From Leptospira sp. (GTDB taxonomy: Bacteria > Spirochaetota > Leptospiria > Leptospirales > Leptospiraceae): 64,000 nt of DNA. Location: NCBI GenBank assembly GCA_002786225.1, contig PEQN01000009.1, positions 1-64,000 on the forward strand, written 5' to 3'. Each line of letters opens with the position of its first letter. The stretch's first letter is position 1. The notes beneath the pieces are model-generated. The model saw only the letters and a list, made by a program, of their open reading frames with translations, ran no database searches and was not told the origin of the DNA. The position numbers were made by a program, and so were the translations under genes. Shown here one piece after another: positions 54,339 to 64,000 of this stretch.

Positions 54339-55873
54339 AAAATCTTATTTTCATTTTTTCTTTAATCACTTTATTACCAATCTTATCTATTTATTCCCAA
54401 GAAGAAGATGCGACTACTAGAATGGATTTTTCTGGTTCTTTTCGTACTAGAGGTTTTGGTTTAGGTCGAGATTTGCTTCTTGAAAGACAAACTTCTACTG
54501 ATCCTATTTTTAATAAAGAAAGAGAAAAAGCAGATGCCAATTCAGCAGCAGAAAAAGCTGTGCAAACTGAAATAGACAATTTTAGACAAGGTAAACCATC
54601 CTCTTTGAGCAAAAATAAAGAGAATCTCAACTATTATGATACAAGGTTTCTCTTTAATTTAAATTTTGCAACTTCCAAATATGTGGAAGGTTTATGGGGT
54701 ATGCAAGTTGGTGATGTAACATTCGGTGGTCGAGGATTAAGAAGTGCAGGGCCTGATGGATTCAATCCTAATGTCGTTGGACCAAGTGCAGGAGGAGAGA
54801 GAGGTACTGACGCAGTAAACGTTCAGACTAATTTTTTACTTATGAACTTTAAACTTCCTGAGAGAGGATTTCAGGCAAGGGTAGGTCTACAATTGTTCTC
54901 ATCCGTGGGAGGTAGAGTCCTTTTCTCGACCGGAACAGGCGTGAATATGATCAAATCTTTTCAGTTCCTTAGAACTAGTTGGGAAGGAGGAATGCTTAGA
55001 GCGCGAGAGCGATCTTTTTTAGATTCGGATAACAATGGTTTTGCTGATAAAAATTACCAGAACAATAATATATTTTATAATAGGTTCAAAATTGATTACT
55101 TTCGAAATTATAAAACAGAAATCTATAATTATGGAATGCGGGATAATGATAGAACAGATAATGAAATAGGTGAGTTGTACTGGAATGGATTTTATAATGA
55201 ATTTAATTATTCACAATTCAGTATTATTTTGCATGGAGTTTTAAATTCAGGAGTAGTTCGGGAATTTAGACCCATTGTAAATGAAACTGGCAATCCAATA
55301 TACTATCGCTATACGAGAAATTATGTTAAAGGTGGATTATACGATGTCTCATTCACTTATCGATTTAATGAAAGCAACAGTGCTAGTATAGTTGCTCTAG
55401 GAACAACTGGCAGACCAGGTTTTGAAAATGATGGAACAAGCGCAAATTTAAGAGGTAATGGTTACCGAGCATTAGCACCTGGTTATGCTGTATCCAACAT
55501 TGCTGTGGATTTTACTGGAGGTTATGCACTTTTTAATGCAAGAACTATGACAGGTTTAAATAATATAGGTACAAATTATACCTTTCTTGCATTTGGTCCT
55601 TACCAATTTACCTTGGGTTATTACCAAGTTTATTCCTCTCTTTCACCTAAAATAGAAAACAATCGTGTCTTTAATTTTGAAAATGGATATAGAACATCTA
55701 CATATTTTGGGCAAGAATACAATTTAAACATGAGATGGAACATTTACCGAGATTTACAATTCATATTCAGATCGGGTTACTTTATTGCAGGCGATGGTTT
55801 ATATACATATTTAGATACCAGACAAGGTTCCATTATTAGAGAAGCTTTCTTTACCTTAGAACATCGTTTCTAA
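54335..55873 (+). CDS. Outer-membrane beta-barrel protein
   Basis: The protein has about 512 residues. The TTG at 54335 overlaps the previous stop (TTGA) and gives a clean signal peptide (IFIFSLITLLPILSIYS), so I prefer it to the TTG at 54323. The mature part has many alternating aromatic/polar strands with tight turns (for example RTRGFGLGRDLLL, FQARVGLQLFSSVGG, YDVSFTYRFNESNS) and ends FFTLEHRF, with the C-terminal Phe needed for BAM assembly. It resembles AlgE-like/alginate-export-type leptospiral porins. The substrate is unknown. Confidence 0.82.
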   Translation: MKNLIFIFSLITLLPILSIYSQEEDATTRMDFSGSFRTRGFGLGRDLLLERQTSTDPIFNKEREKADANSAAEKAVQTEIDNFRQGKPSSLSKNKENLNYYDTRFLFNLNFATSKYVEGLWGMQVGDVTFGGRGLRSAGPDGFNPNVVGPSAGGERGTDAVNVQTNFLLMNFKLPERGFQARVGLQLFSSVGGRVLFSTGTGVNMIKSFQFLRTSWEGGMLRARERSFLDSDNNGFADKNYQNNNIFYNRFKIDYFRNYKTEIYNYGMRDNDRTDNEIGELYWNGFYNEFNYSQFSIILHGVLNSGVVREFRPIVNETGNPIYYRYTRNYVKGGLYDVSFTYRFNESNSASIVALGTTGRPGFENDGTSANLRGNGYRALAPGYAVSNIAVDFTGGYALFNARTMTGLNNIGTNYTFLAFGPYQFTLGYYQVYSSLSPKIENNRVFNFENGYRTSTYFGQEYNLNMRWNIYRDLQFIFRSGYFIAGDGLYTYLDTRQGSIIREAFFTLEHRF

Positions 55874-55895
55874 AATTATTTAAATTCAATAAATA

Positions 55896-56501
55896 CTATT
55901 GGTTAAAAGGCAAACGTGAATTGATTGCTTTTGAAAGAGTGTATTGGTCAGAATATTCAATTGTTCCACCTACGGTTAATCCATATGCAATACGAGTGAT
56001 ATTGATTTCGGATTCTCTCAATCTAGATGAAATGTAAGTAGCTGTTGCATCTCCCTCTAAGGTTGGATTAGTAGCTAATAATATTTCTTGAATTTTTCCT
56101 TCTTCTATTCTAGATTCTAATTCTTTTATTCTGAGTTGGTCAGGTCCAATTCCATCAAGTGGAGAAATAGCACCATTGAGAACATGGTATTTTCCAGAAA
56201 ATGCACCGGTTTTTTCTATAAAGAAAATATCCTCAGGTTGTTCCACTACACATAAAAATCGACTATCTCTAGTTGTTGACTTGCAAATATCACATATTTC
56301 ATGTTCGGTAATGCTTGCACAAATTTTGCAGAATTGCAATGTCTCTTTAGATACTTTCAAACTATCGATGAATTGAATAAATACTATTGGATCCATTCTT
56401 AAAAGATGAAAGCTTATTCTTGTTGCAGATTTTCTTCCGATACCAGGAAGTCCTGAAAGAGAACTCACCATCCTCTCAAAAATTGATTCAGACAGGATCA
56501 A
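55896..56501 (-). CDS. recR: Recombination protein RecR
   Basis: The 201-residue protein has the N-terminal helix-hairpin-helix with [20 protein letters not shown], the zinc module CKIC..CDIC and the Toprim domain with [15 protein letters not shown] and [15 protein letters not shown]. It works with RecF and RecO in gap repair. Its start lies inside the 3' end of the ybaB gene (14-base overlap), part of the conserved dnaX-ybaB-recR order. Confidence 0.96.
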   Translation of the reverse strand: MILSESIFERMVSSLSGLPGIGRKSATRISFHLLRMDPIVFIQFIDSLKVSKETLQFCKICASITEHEICDICKSTTRDSRFLCVVEQPEDIFFIEKTGAFSGKYHVLNGAISPLDGIGPDQLRIKELESRIEEGKIQEILLATNPTLEGDATATYISSRLRESEINITRIAYGLTVGGTIEYSDQYTLSKAINSRLPFNQ

Positions 56502-56844
56502 CTCCTCCTTTGTTCTTAAGCATATTCATCATATCATCTGGAGAAAAGCCTATTGATTTTTTGATTTCATGTTCCATAGCTTCTTTAGCTCTTCGAAGTG
56601 CTTCGTTGGTTGCAGCAACAATAAGGTCTTCCATCATCTTTACGTCATCTGCTTCGAACATTGTTTTATTGATCTTAATATCAACAATATCACCTTTGCC
56701 TGTTGCTGTAACAATTACCATACCTGCTCCAGCATTTCCAGTCACACGGATCATTTCCATTCTCTTTTGGATTTCTGCTGATTGGGTTTTCATATCACCC
56801 ATTTTTGAGAAGATTTCAGATAAATTTTTTATTCCTTCAAACAT
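56488..56844 (-). CDS. ebfC: YbaB/EbfC nucleoid-associated protein
   Basis: The 118-residue protein has the YbaB/EbfC pattern: two long helices ([22 protein letters not shown] and [21 protein letters not shown], each cited as its helix) around a beta hairpin ([19 protein letters not shown]). These proteins bind DNA as dimers; EbfC was named in Borrelia. It lies between dnaX (8-base gap) and recR (14-base overlap), the classic place. Confidence 0.95.
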   Translation of the reverse strand: MFEGIKNLSEIFSKMGDMKTQSAEIQKRMEMIRVTGNAGAGMVIVTATGKGDIVDIKINKTMFEADDVKMMEDLIVAATNEALRRAKEAMEHEIKKSIGFSPDDMMNMLKNKGGVDPV

Positions 56845-56852
56845 AATTCTCC

Positions 56853-58184
56853 TTAAATCTCTGGCATAGTAGATGGATCAACATCTGTTCCCTTGAAGTT
56901 TTCTTTAACGAAAAATTCCATTTTGTCACTGGAACTTAGACCATCTTTGGTAGTTGACTTAGTTTCTTCTTTTTTAGGGATATTTGTTTCATTCGGTAAA
57001 GTATTTGATTCATTTTGGATTTCGCGGGTCAGATCGGAAATCTTTTTCATTAAGCCTGAGACAGTCGGCTTCTCTAAATCAAAGAGTAATTTTCGAAATT
57101 GTATTTCTAAATAGATTTTGATTTCTTGAGAATTTCTTAGTCTCATCATATTGATTTTATCATACATATTGAAAACGTTTTCAGCTAAGAGATTAATAGT
57201 CTCAAGATTGAATTCACGGTATTCTTTCTTGATTATCTCAATATCTTCTGCTGGAAAATTAGCAGTGTCTTTATCCAAGAGATTTTGTAATGAAAGAAGT
57301 GCTGTATTCAGAAATTCTAAAAAATCCCATATGAATTTATAAAGATCTTGTCCTTCTTGGTAGAGTTGTTCTAGAATCTCAAAAATTTTATTGTGAGTTC
57401 CTGGTAATATTAAGGCTTTAGCAAAATTTGAGAGAACGTCTATTCCTTGGTAGCCAACCATTTCCCGAATGTTTTTCCCGGTTAAATTACTATCTGTGAA
57501 AACTACAGCTTGTTCCATAAAAGAAAGAGTATCTCTTACGGAACCATCTCCCTTTCGAGCTATCCAAAATAAACCTTCGCTATCAAATTGAATATTCTCT
57601 TTTTCACAAATACTTTCTGTGTGTTTTTGCAAAACAGACTGAGGGACTTTCTTGAAAATAAAGTCTTGGCATCTTGATAGAATTGTTTCTGGAATTTTAT
57701 GAAATTCTGTAGTAGCTAATATGAATACGACATGTGATGGAGGCTCTTCTAAGGTCTTCAATAAGGCATTAAAAGCAGGTTCAGAGAGCATGTGAACTTC
57801 ATCTATTATGTAAACTCTGTATTTACCAGTTAAGGGTGCAAATTTTACATTTTCTCTTAATTCGCGAATGTTATCTATTCCGCGGTTACTGGCAGCATCT
57901 ATCTCTAAAACATCTTGAGAGATACCTCTTGTGATTTCGGTACAAGATGCACATTTATTACATGGTTCGTTATTTTCGGGAGTTTTGCAATTTAATCGTT
58001 TTGCAAAAATTCGCGCTATTGATGTTTTTCCAACACCCCTTGGACCAAAGAATATATAAGCATGTCCTATTTTCTTTTGTTTAAAAGCATTTTGAATAGC
58101 AGATACAGCTAAATCTTGGTAAATAACTTCTTGGAAAAGTTGAGGTCGGTATTTTCTAAATAGGACTTGGTGATTCTCAGACAT
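56853..58184 (-). CDS. dnaX: DNA polymerase III tau/gamma subunit
   Basis: The protein has about 443 residues from the ATG at 58184 ([14 protein letters not shown]); the frame stays open through tRNA-Ser, but that part is not real coding sequence. The AAA+ core shows [16 protein letters not shown], a four-Cys zinc motif, [28 protein letters not shown] cut as its Walker B region, and LSRCQDF. The C-terminal tail is short and charged, so this is more gamma-like in length than E. coli tau. The ATG is only 10 bases past the CCA of tRNA-Ser. Confidence 0.95.
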   Translation of the reverse strand: MSENHQVLFRKYRPQLFQEVIYQDLAVSAIQNAFKQKKIGHAYIFFGPRGVGKTSIARIFAKRLNCKTPENNEPCNKCASCTEITRGISQDVLEIDAASNRGIDNIRELRENVKFAPLTGKYRVYIIDEVHMLSEPAFNALLKTLEEPPSHVVFILATTEFHKIPETILSRCQDFIFKKVPQSVLQKHTESICEKENIQFDSEGLFWIARKGDGSVRDTLSFMEQAVVFTDSNLTGKNIREMVGYQGIDVLSNFAKALILPGTHNKIFEILEQLYQEGQDLYKFIWDFLEFLNTALLSLQNLLDKDTANFPAEDIEIIKKEYREFNLETINLLAENVFNMYDKINMMRLRNSQEIKIYLEIQFRKLLFDLEKPTVSGLMKKISDLTREIQNESNTLPNETNIPKKEETKSTTKDGLSSSDKMEFFVKENFKGTDVDPSTMPEI

Positions 58185-58194
58185 AAATTCCAAC

Positions 58195-58281
<87 letters not shown>

Positions 58282-58328
58282 TTTTAGTCCTGCAAGATTA
58301 ACCATACCTAGAAACTATGGGATGTACT

Positions 58329-58765
58329 CTATCTTTTATCCATAAAAAAAGTTTTCCATTCTGAAAAAATTTCCTTGTTCTCCACATATTCCAAGATGGG
58401 AAAATGATTCATTTGGTAAATCCATTCAATTGGAGAAAATGAAATTCCATCTCCTTTATCATTAGGTAGAAAATAAATGACTTTTGCAATTCTAGCCTTC
58501 AAAATGGAACCCATACACATAGTACATGGCTCCAAAGCAGTAAGCAAGATACAATTTTCTAAATAACGAGACTTAGTTAAATCAATAGCTTGGTTGATAG
58601 CTATATTTTCACTGTGTTGAAGAGGATTCTTTGTAGTTTCTACTAAATTTAAAGAATGAGTTATTCTTTCGCCATCTAAACTATAGATTTCTGTGTAAGA
58701 TGGTAATTCTTGATTAAAATATGGTTTGTGAGAAATTAAATTCGAAAGAAATTGTCTCTGAATTT

Positions 58766-58787
<22 letters not shown>
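58329..58787 (-). CDS. tadA: TadA-like tRNA adenosine (nucleoside) deaminase
   Basis: The 152-residue protein is a zinc deaminase with QHSENIAI (His and catalytic Glu) and ALEPCTMCMGSIL (two Cys ligands), then AKVIYFLPNDKGDG. Length and the N-terminal segment (ELPSYTEIYSLDGERI) align with TadA, which turns A34 of tRNA-Arg(ACG) into inosine. Ser replaces Ala in the usual HAE. The only canonical start in frame is a TTG at 58787, inside the tRNA-Arg gene; a GGAGG (58799-58803) in the tRNA T-arm could act as ribosome site. An ATT further in is the only other candidate. A different nucleoside deaminase is possible. Confidence 0.8.
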
Positions 58788-59260
<473 letters not shown>

Positions 59261-59390
59261 AACTAGGATAATTGTTTCGAAAGAATGTTTCGAGTCGACA
59301 GTTTTTTCCTCAATTGATTAGATCAAAGTAAATCTATTAACTATTTGAAATAGAAATTAAATTATTTTATTGAAATAAATAACTAAGGTA

Positions 59391-62300
59391 TCAAGGACAG
59401 GAATGATTCGTAGGAATATTGTATTTTGCAGACAGATAACATTCAACTATATCTTTATCTTTCCATGTAACTCCATAGGTTGAATTAATCGTATTCAAAG
59501 ACTGAGTGAAGAATAATATTTCGGAAACACTACCACGTAATGCAGCCGTTCCTGGTGCATGGCCTAAATTGATTTCTGTTGCAACTGGAGTAAGTGTTGG
59601 GTAATTAAATCCACCGCCTTGGATTCCATTCACAAAGATAACATAATTAAGACCATGATCTGGATCTAACACTGCGTTATTCCATCCTATTGATAGAAGG
59701 TAATTCTGTCCTATATTCAAGAAGGAAGAAGTATTCCAACTATTATTAGAAGCGCAGTAACCACCTCCAAAGGCATTGGTATTTAAGAAGAAATTGGGGT
59801 AAGGATTACTACCTGGGCATGAAGACGGTTCAAAAAGATCTACAAAATAAGAATAGCTACCTGAGAATGCTGTTGGACTAATAACAGAGAAAAAAGAAAA
59901 TCTATTTAAACTAGATACTCCAATTGGCGTCGATTTTCTCATATGACTATTGACACCATTTAAAGAAACACTAGGTTTGGAATTTATTCCATTCGTTAAA
60001 TAAGTTATGTTAGTTGAAGAAGTTAAATCATTGGTATTACCAGATGAATCTCTCCATGTTGCAACTGCAGCACCGTTTGTCAAAACTCCCAAGGTGTCGG
60101 ATTGATAGAAAAACTTAAGACTACTTGTTGCAGGACTTGTACTCCAACTTGTAACTTGCATAGGATGGGTACCGGATAAGGCCATGATTTCTTGATTTGA
60201 AAGAACTCGGTTGTAGATTCTAACTTCATCTAGAGTCCCTTGAAATTCTCTACCTGAAACCCATGATCCAAGATACATTCTATTACTTGGATTAGAAACT
60301 GTATTTAATCCATGTCCTGAAGGACCAGCAACCAATCTACCATTAGAAAAGACCTGGCTTTGGGTTCCATCGAAAGTTAGACAAACGTGGTTCCAAACGT
60401 AGTAAGGGAGATTTACACTAGCATTTACGTCCGTTCCATTACCCCAAAATCTTAATAAAGTTTCATCTTGTAACCAAAGAGCGGATACTTGAGTGCCTAC
60501 ATTTTCATTTCCATAAGAAAAAGCTATACTGAAGTCAGTTCGAATTCCTCTGTACCAAGCACACATAGATCTAGGTGATGTTCCCATAGGAAGGCCAGAA
60601 TCAGATGCGAAAATATAGTTTCCATTTAGAAAAGGAAATGAATAGGCAGAATTGCCCAAAGAATTTCTATCTGAGCTAGGTGTCACCGTTCCAACTATGG
60701 TTCCATTTTGTCCAAAACCTGAGATATCATTTAAGTCACCATTGAAATCATATCGACGAATCAATCCAGTAGGGACTTGAGTTGCAAGCTGTCGAATAGC
60801 TATACTTGACAGAGCGGAGTTGTAAATTCTAACATCATCGATCTTACCTTTGAAGAAATGGTTTCCTCCATTTGCAGCATTATTATGCCAATTTCCTATT
60901 CTAAATCCATTAGGTACTGTTGCTAAGGCTGATGGGGTATTAGCGGTTCCAACGAGTAAACCATTGACATAAAATTGAACTGGTGTTCCGCCATTGTAGG
61001 TAATACAGTAATGACTCCAAGTATTCAATGGGATAGTAAATGGCAATAAAGCATCTGAATTTGTTGTGACAAAAGCCAGATATCGAATACCTCCTATATC
61101 CGTGTGAAGTCCCAATGTTGAAGCACCATTCGTCGTCCCTGGACTCCCATATAAGGAAACCATAGCGAAATTTCCAGGGCTTGGGTAATCTTCAGGGGCA
61201 ATCCAAGCACACATAGATCTGGGAGAAGCTCCCATAGGTAGCCCTCTATCCAAATTTAATCCTGATACCATTTGATGGTTAGTACCATTAAAACGGAAAG
61301 ACCCAGTAGTATTTCCGTCTTTTCCAATAGTGGGTGTAGTTGCATTGAAATTAGTTAGGAGATTGGAAAATGGGCCAGAGTCATCCAGATTGACTGTTCC
61401 ATCCATTGTGTAATGAGTTAACAAGCCTGTAGCAGCTGTACTGTATGAACTCCCAACCAAGAAAGGATCTGCATCTTGAGCAAGTTCTTGTATCTCTCCT
61501 TCATTCAGAACTCTATTGAAGATCCGAACATTAGAAATAGAGCCACTAAAGTATTGGTTTATTGCAGGAAGCCCACCGACACTGATATTTCCCGAAGGAG
61601 CAAGTGGAGCTGCTAAAATATCCTGGCAAATATTTTTCCCATTTATGAACATTCTCCATCTACCTGGGAGATCAGAGATAGCTAAAATATGTGTCCATGT
61701 ATTAGTTGCTAGAGTATACTGGCAATTGACTCCCCAACCTGTCATAGGTTGGAGAATAGTTAACTTGTTACCTATTGAGTTTCTAAGTGTAAGTGCATAG
61801 CCATTTGAATTGCCTACTGCTATAATTTGTTGCTCATTTCCAGTTGGAGATCCATCCCATTTTACCCAAGCTGAAAGTGTAAGATTAGAAGTGGATGTTA
61901 TAGGTGGTGTAGGGTTAGTTAGGTAGTTGCCTGAAGAAAATAAAATTGCACCGTTTGGTTCATTGAACCTTCCCAAAGTCGCTGTTGGAGTTCCTGTGGG
62001 AAGCAAATCAATAGAACCTGAGAGATTAGCATAACTATCATTTAAAGGATAGTAAGCGGCTAGTTGATTTTCATTAATATTTCTTAATTGATGAAAAGAT
62101 CCAAATACTAAACTATTGCCAGAATTTAAAAGATACATAGGATTTTGTATATTTGCTGCAACTCCTACTCCCGTTAAACTTCCAGTGAGACCAGATCCTG
62201 CTACAGTAGTTACCATTTGAGTAGAAATTTGAATTCTTCGAACTCTATGATTTAAAAGATCCCCTACATAAAGGTAAGAACCATCATTCGTTATACCATG

Positions 62301-64000
62301 AGGATTATTAAAACGTGAATTTGTTCCTACAGCGTCTATGTAACCACTAGTTCCGTTTGTTCCCGCAAAAATAATACTTACTCCAGTATTTTTATGAGTT
62401 CTTACAATAGTACTAGTTGCGATATTGCAAGTATAAACAAAGTCTCCTACAATCGTTAAACCTTCAGGTTCACTTAATGGTGCTCCAGTTGCTAAGGTAC
62501 TTACTTCTAGCGTACGTAAATTCAAAATTCGAATAGAGTTATTGGATCTATCAGCTATGAAAAGTTTTTCTCCCTCCAAATGAAGTCCTCTTGGTTTAGC
62601 AAATCGAACTAAACTTGGATTAGTTGAATCCACATTGCCATCGGCAGGAGAAAGTACTGAAGAATCCCCAGCCAAAGTTTCTGTAAATCCTGAGCTGATT
62701 AAGGTTCTTTTAATTCTATTACCTGTAGTTTCACTGATATATAAATAGGTTCCATCAGTAGCTAAACCCCTAGGGCTATTAAATGCTGAAATTGCACCAG
62801 ATCCATTTATATTCCCAGCAGTACCATTACCAACTAAAGTATTTACAGAACCCGTAGATGGATTTATAGTTCGAATCGCATGATTACCAGTATCAACGAT
62901 GTAACCTATTACTCCATCGTAAGCAAGAGCTCCTATCGTACTAAATCTTGCTGCTGGTCCAACACCATTTGTAAGATTCGGAGTTAAAAAATTTCCAGCT
63001 AAATCCGACACAGCACCTCGGTATTGTAGAAAATTTAAAGGAGCAGGTTTATTTTTCGAAATCCCATTTGTAAGTCTGTATCCATTTATACAATTAACTC
63101 CTACATTGGTCAAATTCGTATTTGTGATTGTACCTGAGTAGGAAGACGAAATTGCACATACTAAACCTACTGGTTCTGATGTTATAGAAATATTGAAAGT
63201 ACTCCCAGAGTTTAAGGATGAAGCAAATGAAATTGGCGTATTCGTTGATCCAGGAATAACATTTATCGTGTCTACTCCATTAGTAACTTGTAAGCCTGAA
63301 GGTAAAGGGTTTGTGCTAGTGATATTTCCAGACATGGTATAAGAATTGAGTGTACAATTAATATTTACATTCGTAACATTTGAACTAGATATAGATCCAG
63401 AAGAATTACTTATGTTACAAGTTTGCCAAGGTGAAGTAGGTGAGGACAAAACTGTAACTGAGTAAGTGCCACCTGAACCAATGGCTGTAGCAAAAGAGTA
63501 AGCCCCATTTGCTGAAATAATTGTATCATCTGTTCCATTATTTCTAAGTACGAAGCTATTTGCTGCAAATGGTGTAGTAAGTCCTGTGATTGTGCCACTC
63601 ACTATGTATGTTTGAACATTGTAATTTAAGGATGCTATAGTGCTAGAGCTGTAGTTTAATTTACATCCTATAACTTTTAAATTTTTATTTTGTACACCTG
63701 GAAAAGTGTAATTACCTGAGTTGCCATTTGTACATGTTGAAACTGCCATCCCGCACACGGGATCAACAGGTATTGCGGGAGCATTTGCATCATTACTGCA
63801 GAACCAAGAACTAGTGGTATTGCTTGAAAAAGTTACATTACTACCAGAATTTAAAGTGCTACCAGAAGCTAATGATGCAGTTGGTAATTCTACTTGGAGT
63901 TGGTAGGCACCACTATTCGCTAAGCTGGAAGGAGTCCAAGCACCATTACAGGCAATAGCCTTTATTGTATTATTTGTATTGGATGTTATTGGAATACTAG
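59391..64000 (-). CDS. Giant surface protein with NHL and LamG-type domains (5' end outside window)
   Basis: The minus-strand frame is open from the right edge to the stop at 59391, so the start and signal peptide are not seen; a GTG at 63758 is only an internal codon. The visible part has more than 1,530 residues. In order it holds two Ig-like modules with the repeated pattern N(V)TNVxxNC, an NHL-type propeller (YIVDTGNHAIRTINPSTG, YISETTGNRIKR, LFIADRSNNSIRIL, YVGDLLNHRVRRI), three LamG-like domains ending in patterns like VRIFNRVLNEGEIQEL, VRIYNSALSSIAIRQL and VRIYNRVLSNQEIMAL, and a fourth concanavalin-like domain. The repeat DxGLPMGxSPRSMCAW occurs twice. It is likely exported and may bind glycans or host/environment ligands. 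Confidence 0.85.
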   Translation of the reverse strand, partial: SIPITSNTNNTIKAIACNGAWTPSSLANSGAYQLQVELPTASLASGSTLNSGSNVTFSSNTTSSWFCSNDANAPAIPVDPVCGMAVSTCTNGNSGNYTFPGVQNKNLKVIGCKLNYSSSTIASLNYNVQTYIVSGTITGLTTPFAANSFVLRNNGTDDTIISANGAYSFATAIGSGGTYSVTVLSSPTSPWQTCNISNSSGSISSSNVTNVNINCTLNSYTMSGNITSTNPLPSGLQVTNGVDTINVIPGSTNTPISFASSLNSGSTFNISITSEPVGLVCAISSSYSGTITNTNLTNVGVNCINGYRLTNGISKNKPAPLNFLQYRGAVSDLAGNFLTPNLTNGVGPAARFSTIGALAYDGVIGYIVDTGNHAIRTINPSTGSVNTLVGNGTAGNINGSGAISAFNSPRGLATDGTYLYISETTGNRIKRTLISSGFTETLAGDSSVLSPADGNVDSTNPSLVRFAKPRGLHLEGEKLFIADRSNNSIRILNLRTLEVSTLATGAPLSEPEGLTIVGDFVYTCNIATSTIVRTHKNTGVSIIFAGTNGTSGYIDAVGTNSRFNNPHGITNDGSYLYVGDLLNHRVRRIQISTQMVTTVAGSGLTGSLTGVGVAANIQNPMYLLNSGNSLVFGSFHQLRNINENQLAAYYPLNDSYANLSGSIDLLPTGTPTATLGRFNEPNGAILFSSGNYLTNPTPPITSTSNLTLSAWVKWDGSPTGNEQQIIAVGNSNGYALTLRNSIGNKLTILQPMTGWGVNCQYTLATNTWTHILAISDLPGRWRMFINGKNICQDILAAPLAPSGNISVGGLPAINQYFSGSISNVRIFNRVLNEGEIQELAQDADPFLVGSSYSTAATGLLTHYTMDGTVNLDDSGPFSNLLTNFNATTPTIGKDGNTTGSFRFNGTNHQMVSGLNLDRGLPMGASPRSMCAWIAPEDYPSPGNFAMVSLYGSPGTTNGASTLGLHTDIGGIRYLAFVTTNSDALLPFTIPLNTWSHYCITYNGGTPVQFYVNGLLVGTANTPSALATVPNGFRIGNWHNNAANGGNHFFKGKIDDVRIYNSALSSIAIRQLATQVPTGLIRRYDFNGDLNDISGFGQNGTIVGTVTPSSDRNSLGNSAYSFPFLNGNYIFASDSGLPMGTSPRSMCAWYRGIRTDFSIAFSYGNENVGTQVSALWLQDETLLRFWGNGTDVNASVNLPYYVWNHVCLTFDGTQSQVFSNGRLVAGPSGHGLNTVSNPSNRMYLGSWVSGREFQGTLDEVRIYNRVLSNQEIMALSGTHPMQVTSWSTSPATSSLKFFYQSDTLGVLTNGAAVATWRDSSGNTNDLTSSTNITYLTNGINSKPSVSLNGVNSHMRKSTPIGVSSLNRFSFFSVISPTAFSGSYSYFVDLFEPSSCPGSNPYPNFFLNTNAFGGGYCASNNSWNTSSFLNIGQNYLLSIGWNNAVLDPDHGLNYVIFVNGIQGGGFNYPTLTPVATEINLGHAPGTAALRGSVSEILFFTQSLNTINSTYGVTWKDKDIVECYLSAKYNIPTNHSCP

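Noticed and set aside
56387..56869. Long plus-strand frame across ybaB and the start of recR
   Set aside because: It is a mirror of well-supported genes on the minus strand and its translation has no known motif.
58282..58328. SRP RNA (ffs) between tadA and tRNA-Ser, as expected from Bacillus synteny
   Set aside because: The gap is only 47 bases and lacks the conserved SRP RNA tetraloop and loop motifs.
63756..63758. GTG at 63758 as the start of the giant LamG/NHL protein
   Set aside because: The frame continues open without a stop to the right edge and the upstream residues are of the same Ser/Thr/Asn-rich type, so this is an internal codon.
59391..64000. Repeated short motifs in the giant protein as a CRISPR-like or tandem DNA array
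   Set aside because: The repeats are protein-level domain similarities of unequal spacing and not identical DNA repeats with spacers.

Overview
The window is chromosomal DNA from a spirochaete of the Leptospira lineage, and it covers the replication-origin neighbourhood. Three things point to this. The sequence is AT-rich. It carries lipoproteins with loose spirochaetal lipoboxes, including a likely LipL21 a short way downstream of gyrA. The order gyrA-gyrB-dciA-recF-dnaN-dnaA is followed by mnmG, rsmG, parA and parB. An Fe-type superoxide dismutase hints at an environmental (saprophyte-like) lineage rather than a classic pathogen, but this is inference. No phage, insertion sequence or CRISPR array was found.

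Layout. 1-6.9 kb is accessory: the tail of an FG-GAP-like protein, two envelope proteins, small NTF2-like, NIPSNAP and VOC proteins (the last one broken), a Crp-type regulator, an alpha/beta hydrolase, an AraC regulator and a membrane protein. 6.9-12.5 kb is a minus-strand run of sodB, an NAD(P)-binding oxidoreductase, an inositol-phosphatase-like enzyme, an unknown protein and a GH42 glycosidase. 12.5-16.7 kb is a tight plus-strand operon of hslO, tsaE, tsaB and rnr. 16.7-29.1 kb holds envelope hydrolases (an alkaline-phosphatase-superfamily lipoprotein, CapA, NlpC/P60), an ArsC/Spx protein, a four-gene operon ending in an SDR enzyme and a YciO/Sua5 protein, maf, holA, a degenerate enhancer-binding-like protein, a VWA-like protein and the LipL21-like lipoprotein. 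29.1-41.0 kb is the minus-strand arm at the origin: ilvE, holB, dnaA, dnaN, recF, dciA, gyrB, gyrA and dus. 41.0-46.2 kb is the plus-strand arm: mnmG, rsmG, parA and parB, with two parS sites. 46.2-50.0 kb encodes a degenerate M23 protein, a bactofilin, a YaaR-family protein and an ABC exporter. 50.0-55.9 kb has tatD, serS, an OmpA/PD40 protein, a solute-binding protein and an outer-membrane barrel. 55.9-59.3 kb has recR, ybaB, dnaX, tRNA-Ser, tadA, tRNA-Arg and a membrane protein. A giant NHL/LamG surface protein runs off the right edge.

How the genes work together. The window carries the sliding clamp (dnaN) and all three clamp-loader subunits (holA, holB, dnaX), with initiator, gyrase, DciA-type helicase-loading factor, recombination mediators (recF, recR) and segregation system (parABS). 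The content and partial order of this block resemble the origin region of Firmicutes. A second theme is tRNA biology: tsaE, tsaB and a YciO protein (t6A-related), mnmG, dus, serS, and a tadA whose only canonical start codon lies inside the gene for its expected substrate, tRNA-Arg(ACG).

The observations I think most deserve a second look are the tRNA-Arg/tadA overlap with a Shine-Dalgarno-like element inside the tRNA T-arm, the bactofilin operon with a catalytically dead M23 partner, the enhancer-binding-like protein without its ATPase and sigma54-contact motifs, and a terminator-like hairpin inside the dus reading frame just after gyrA.
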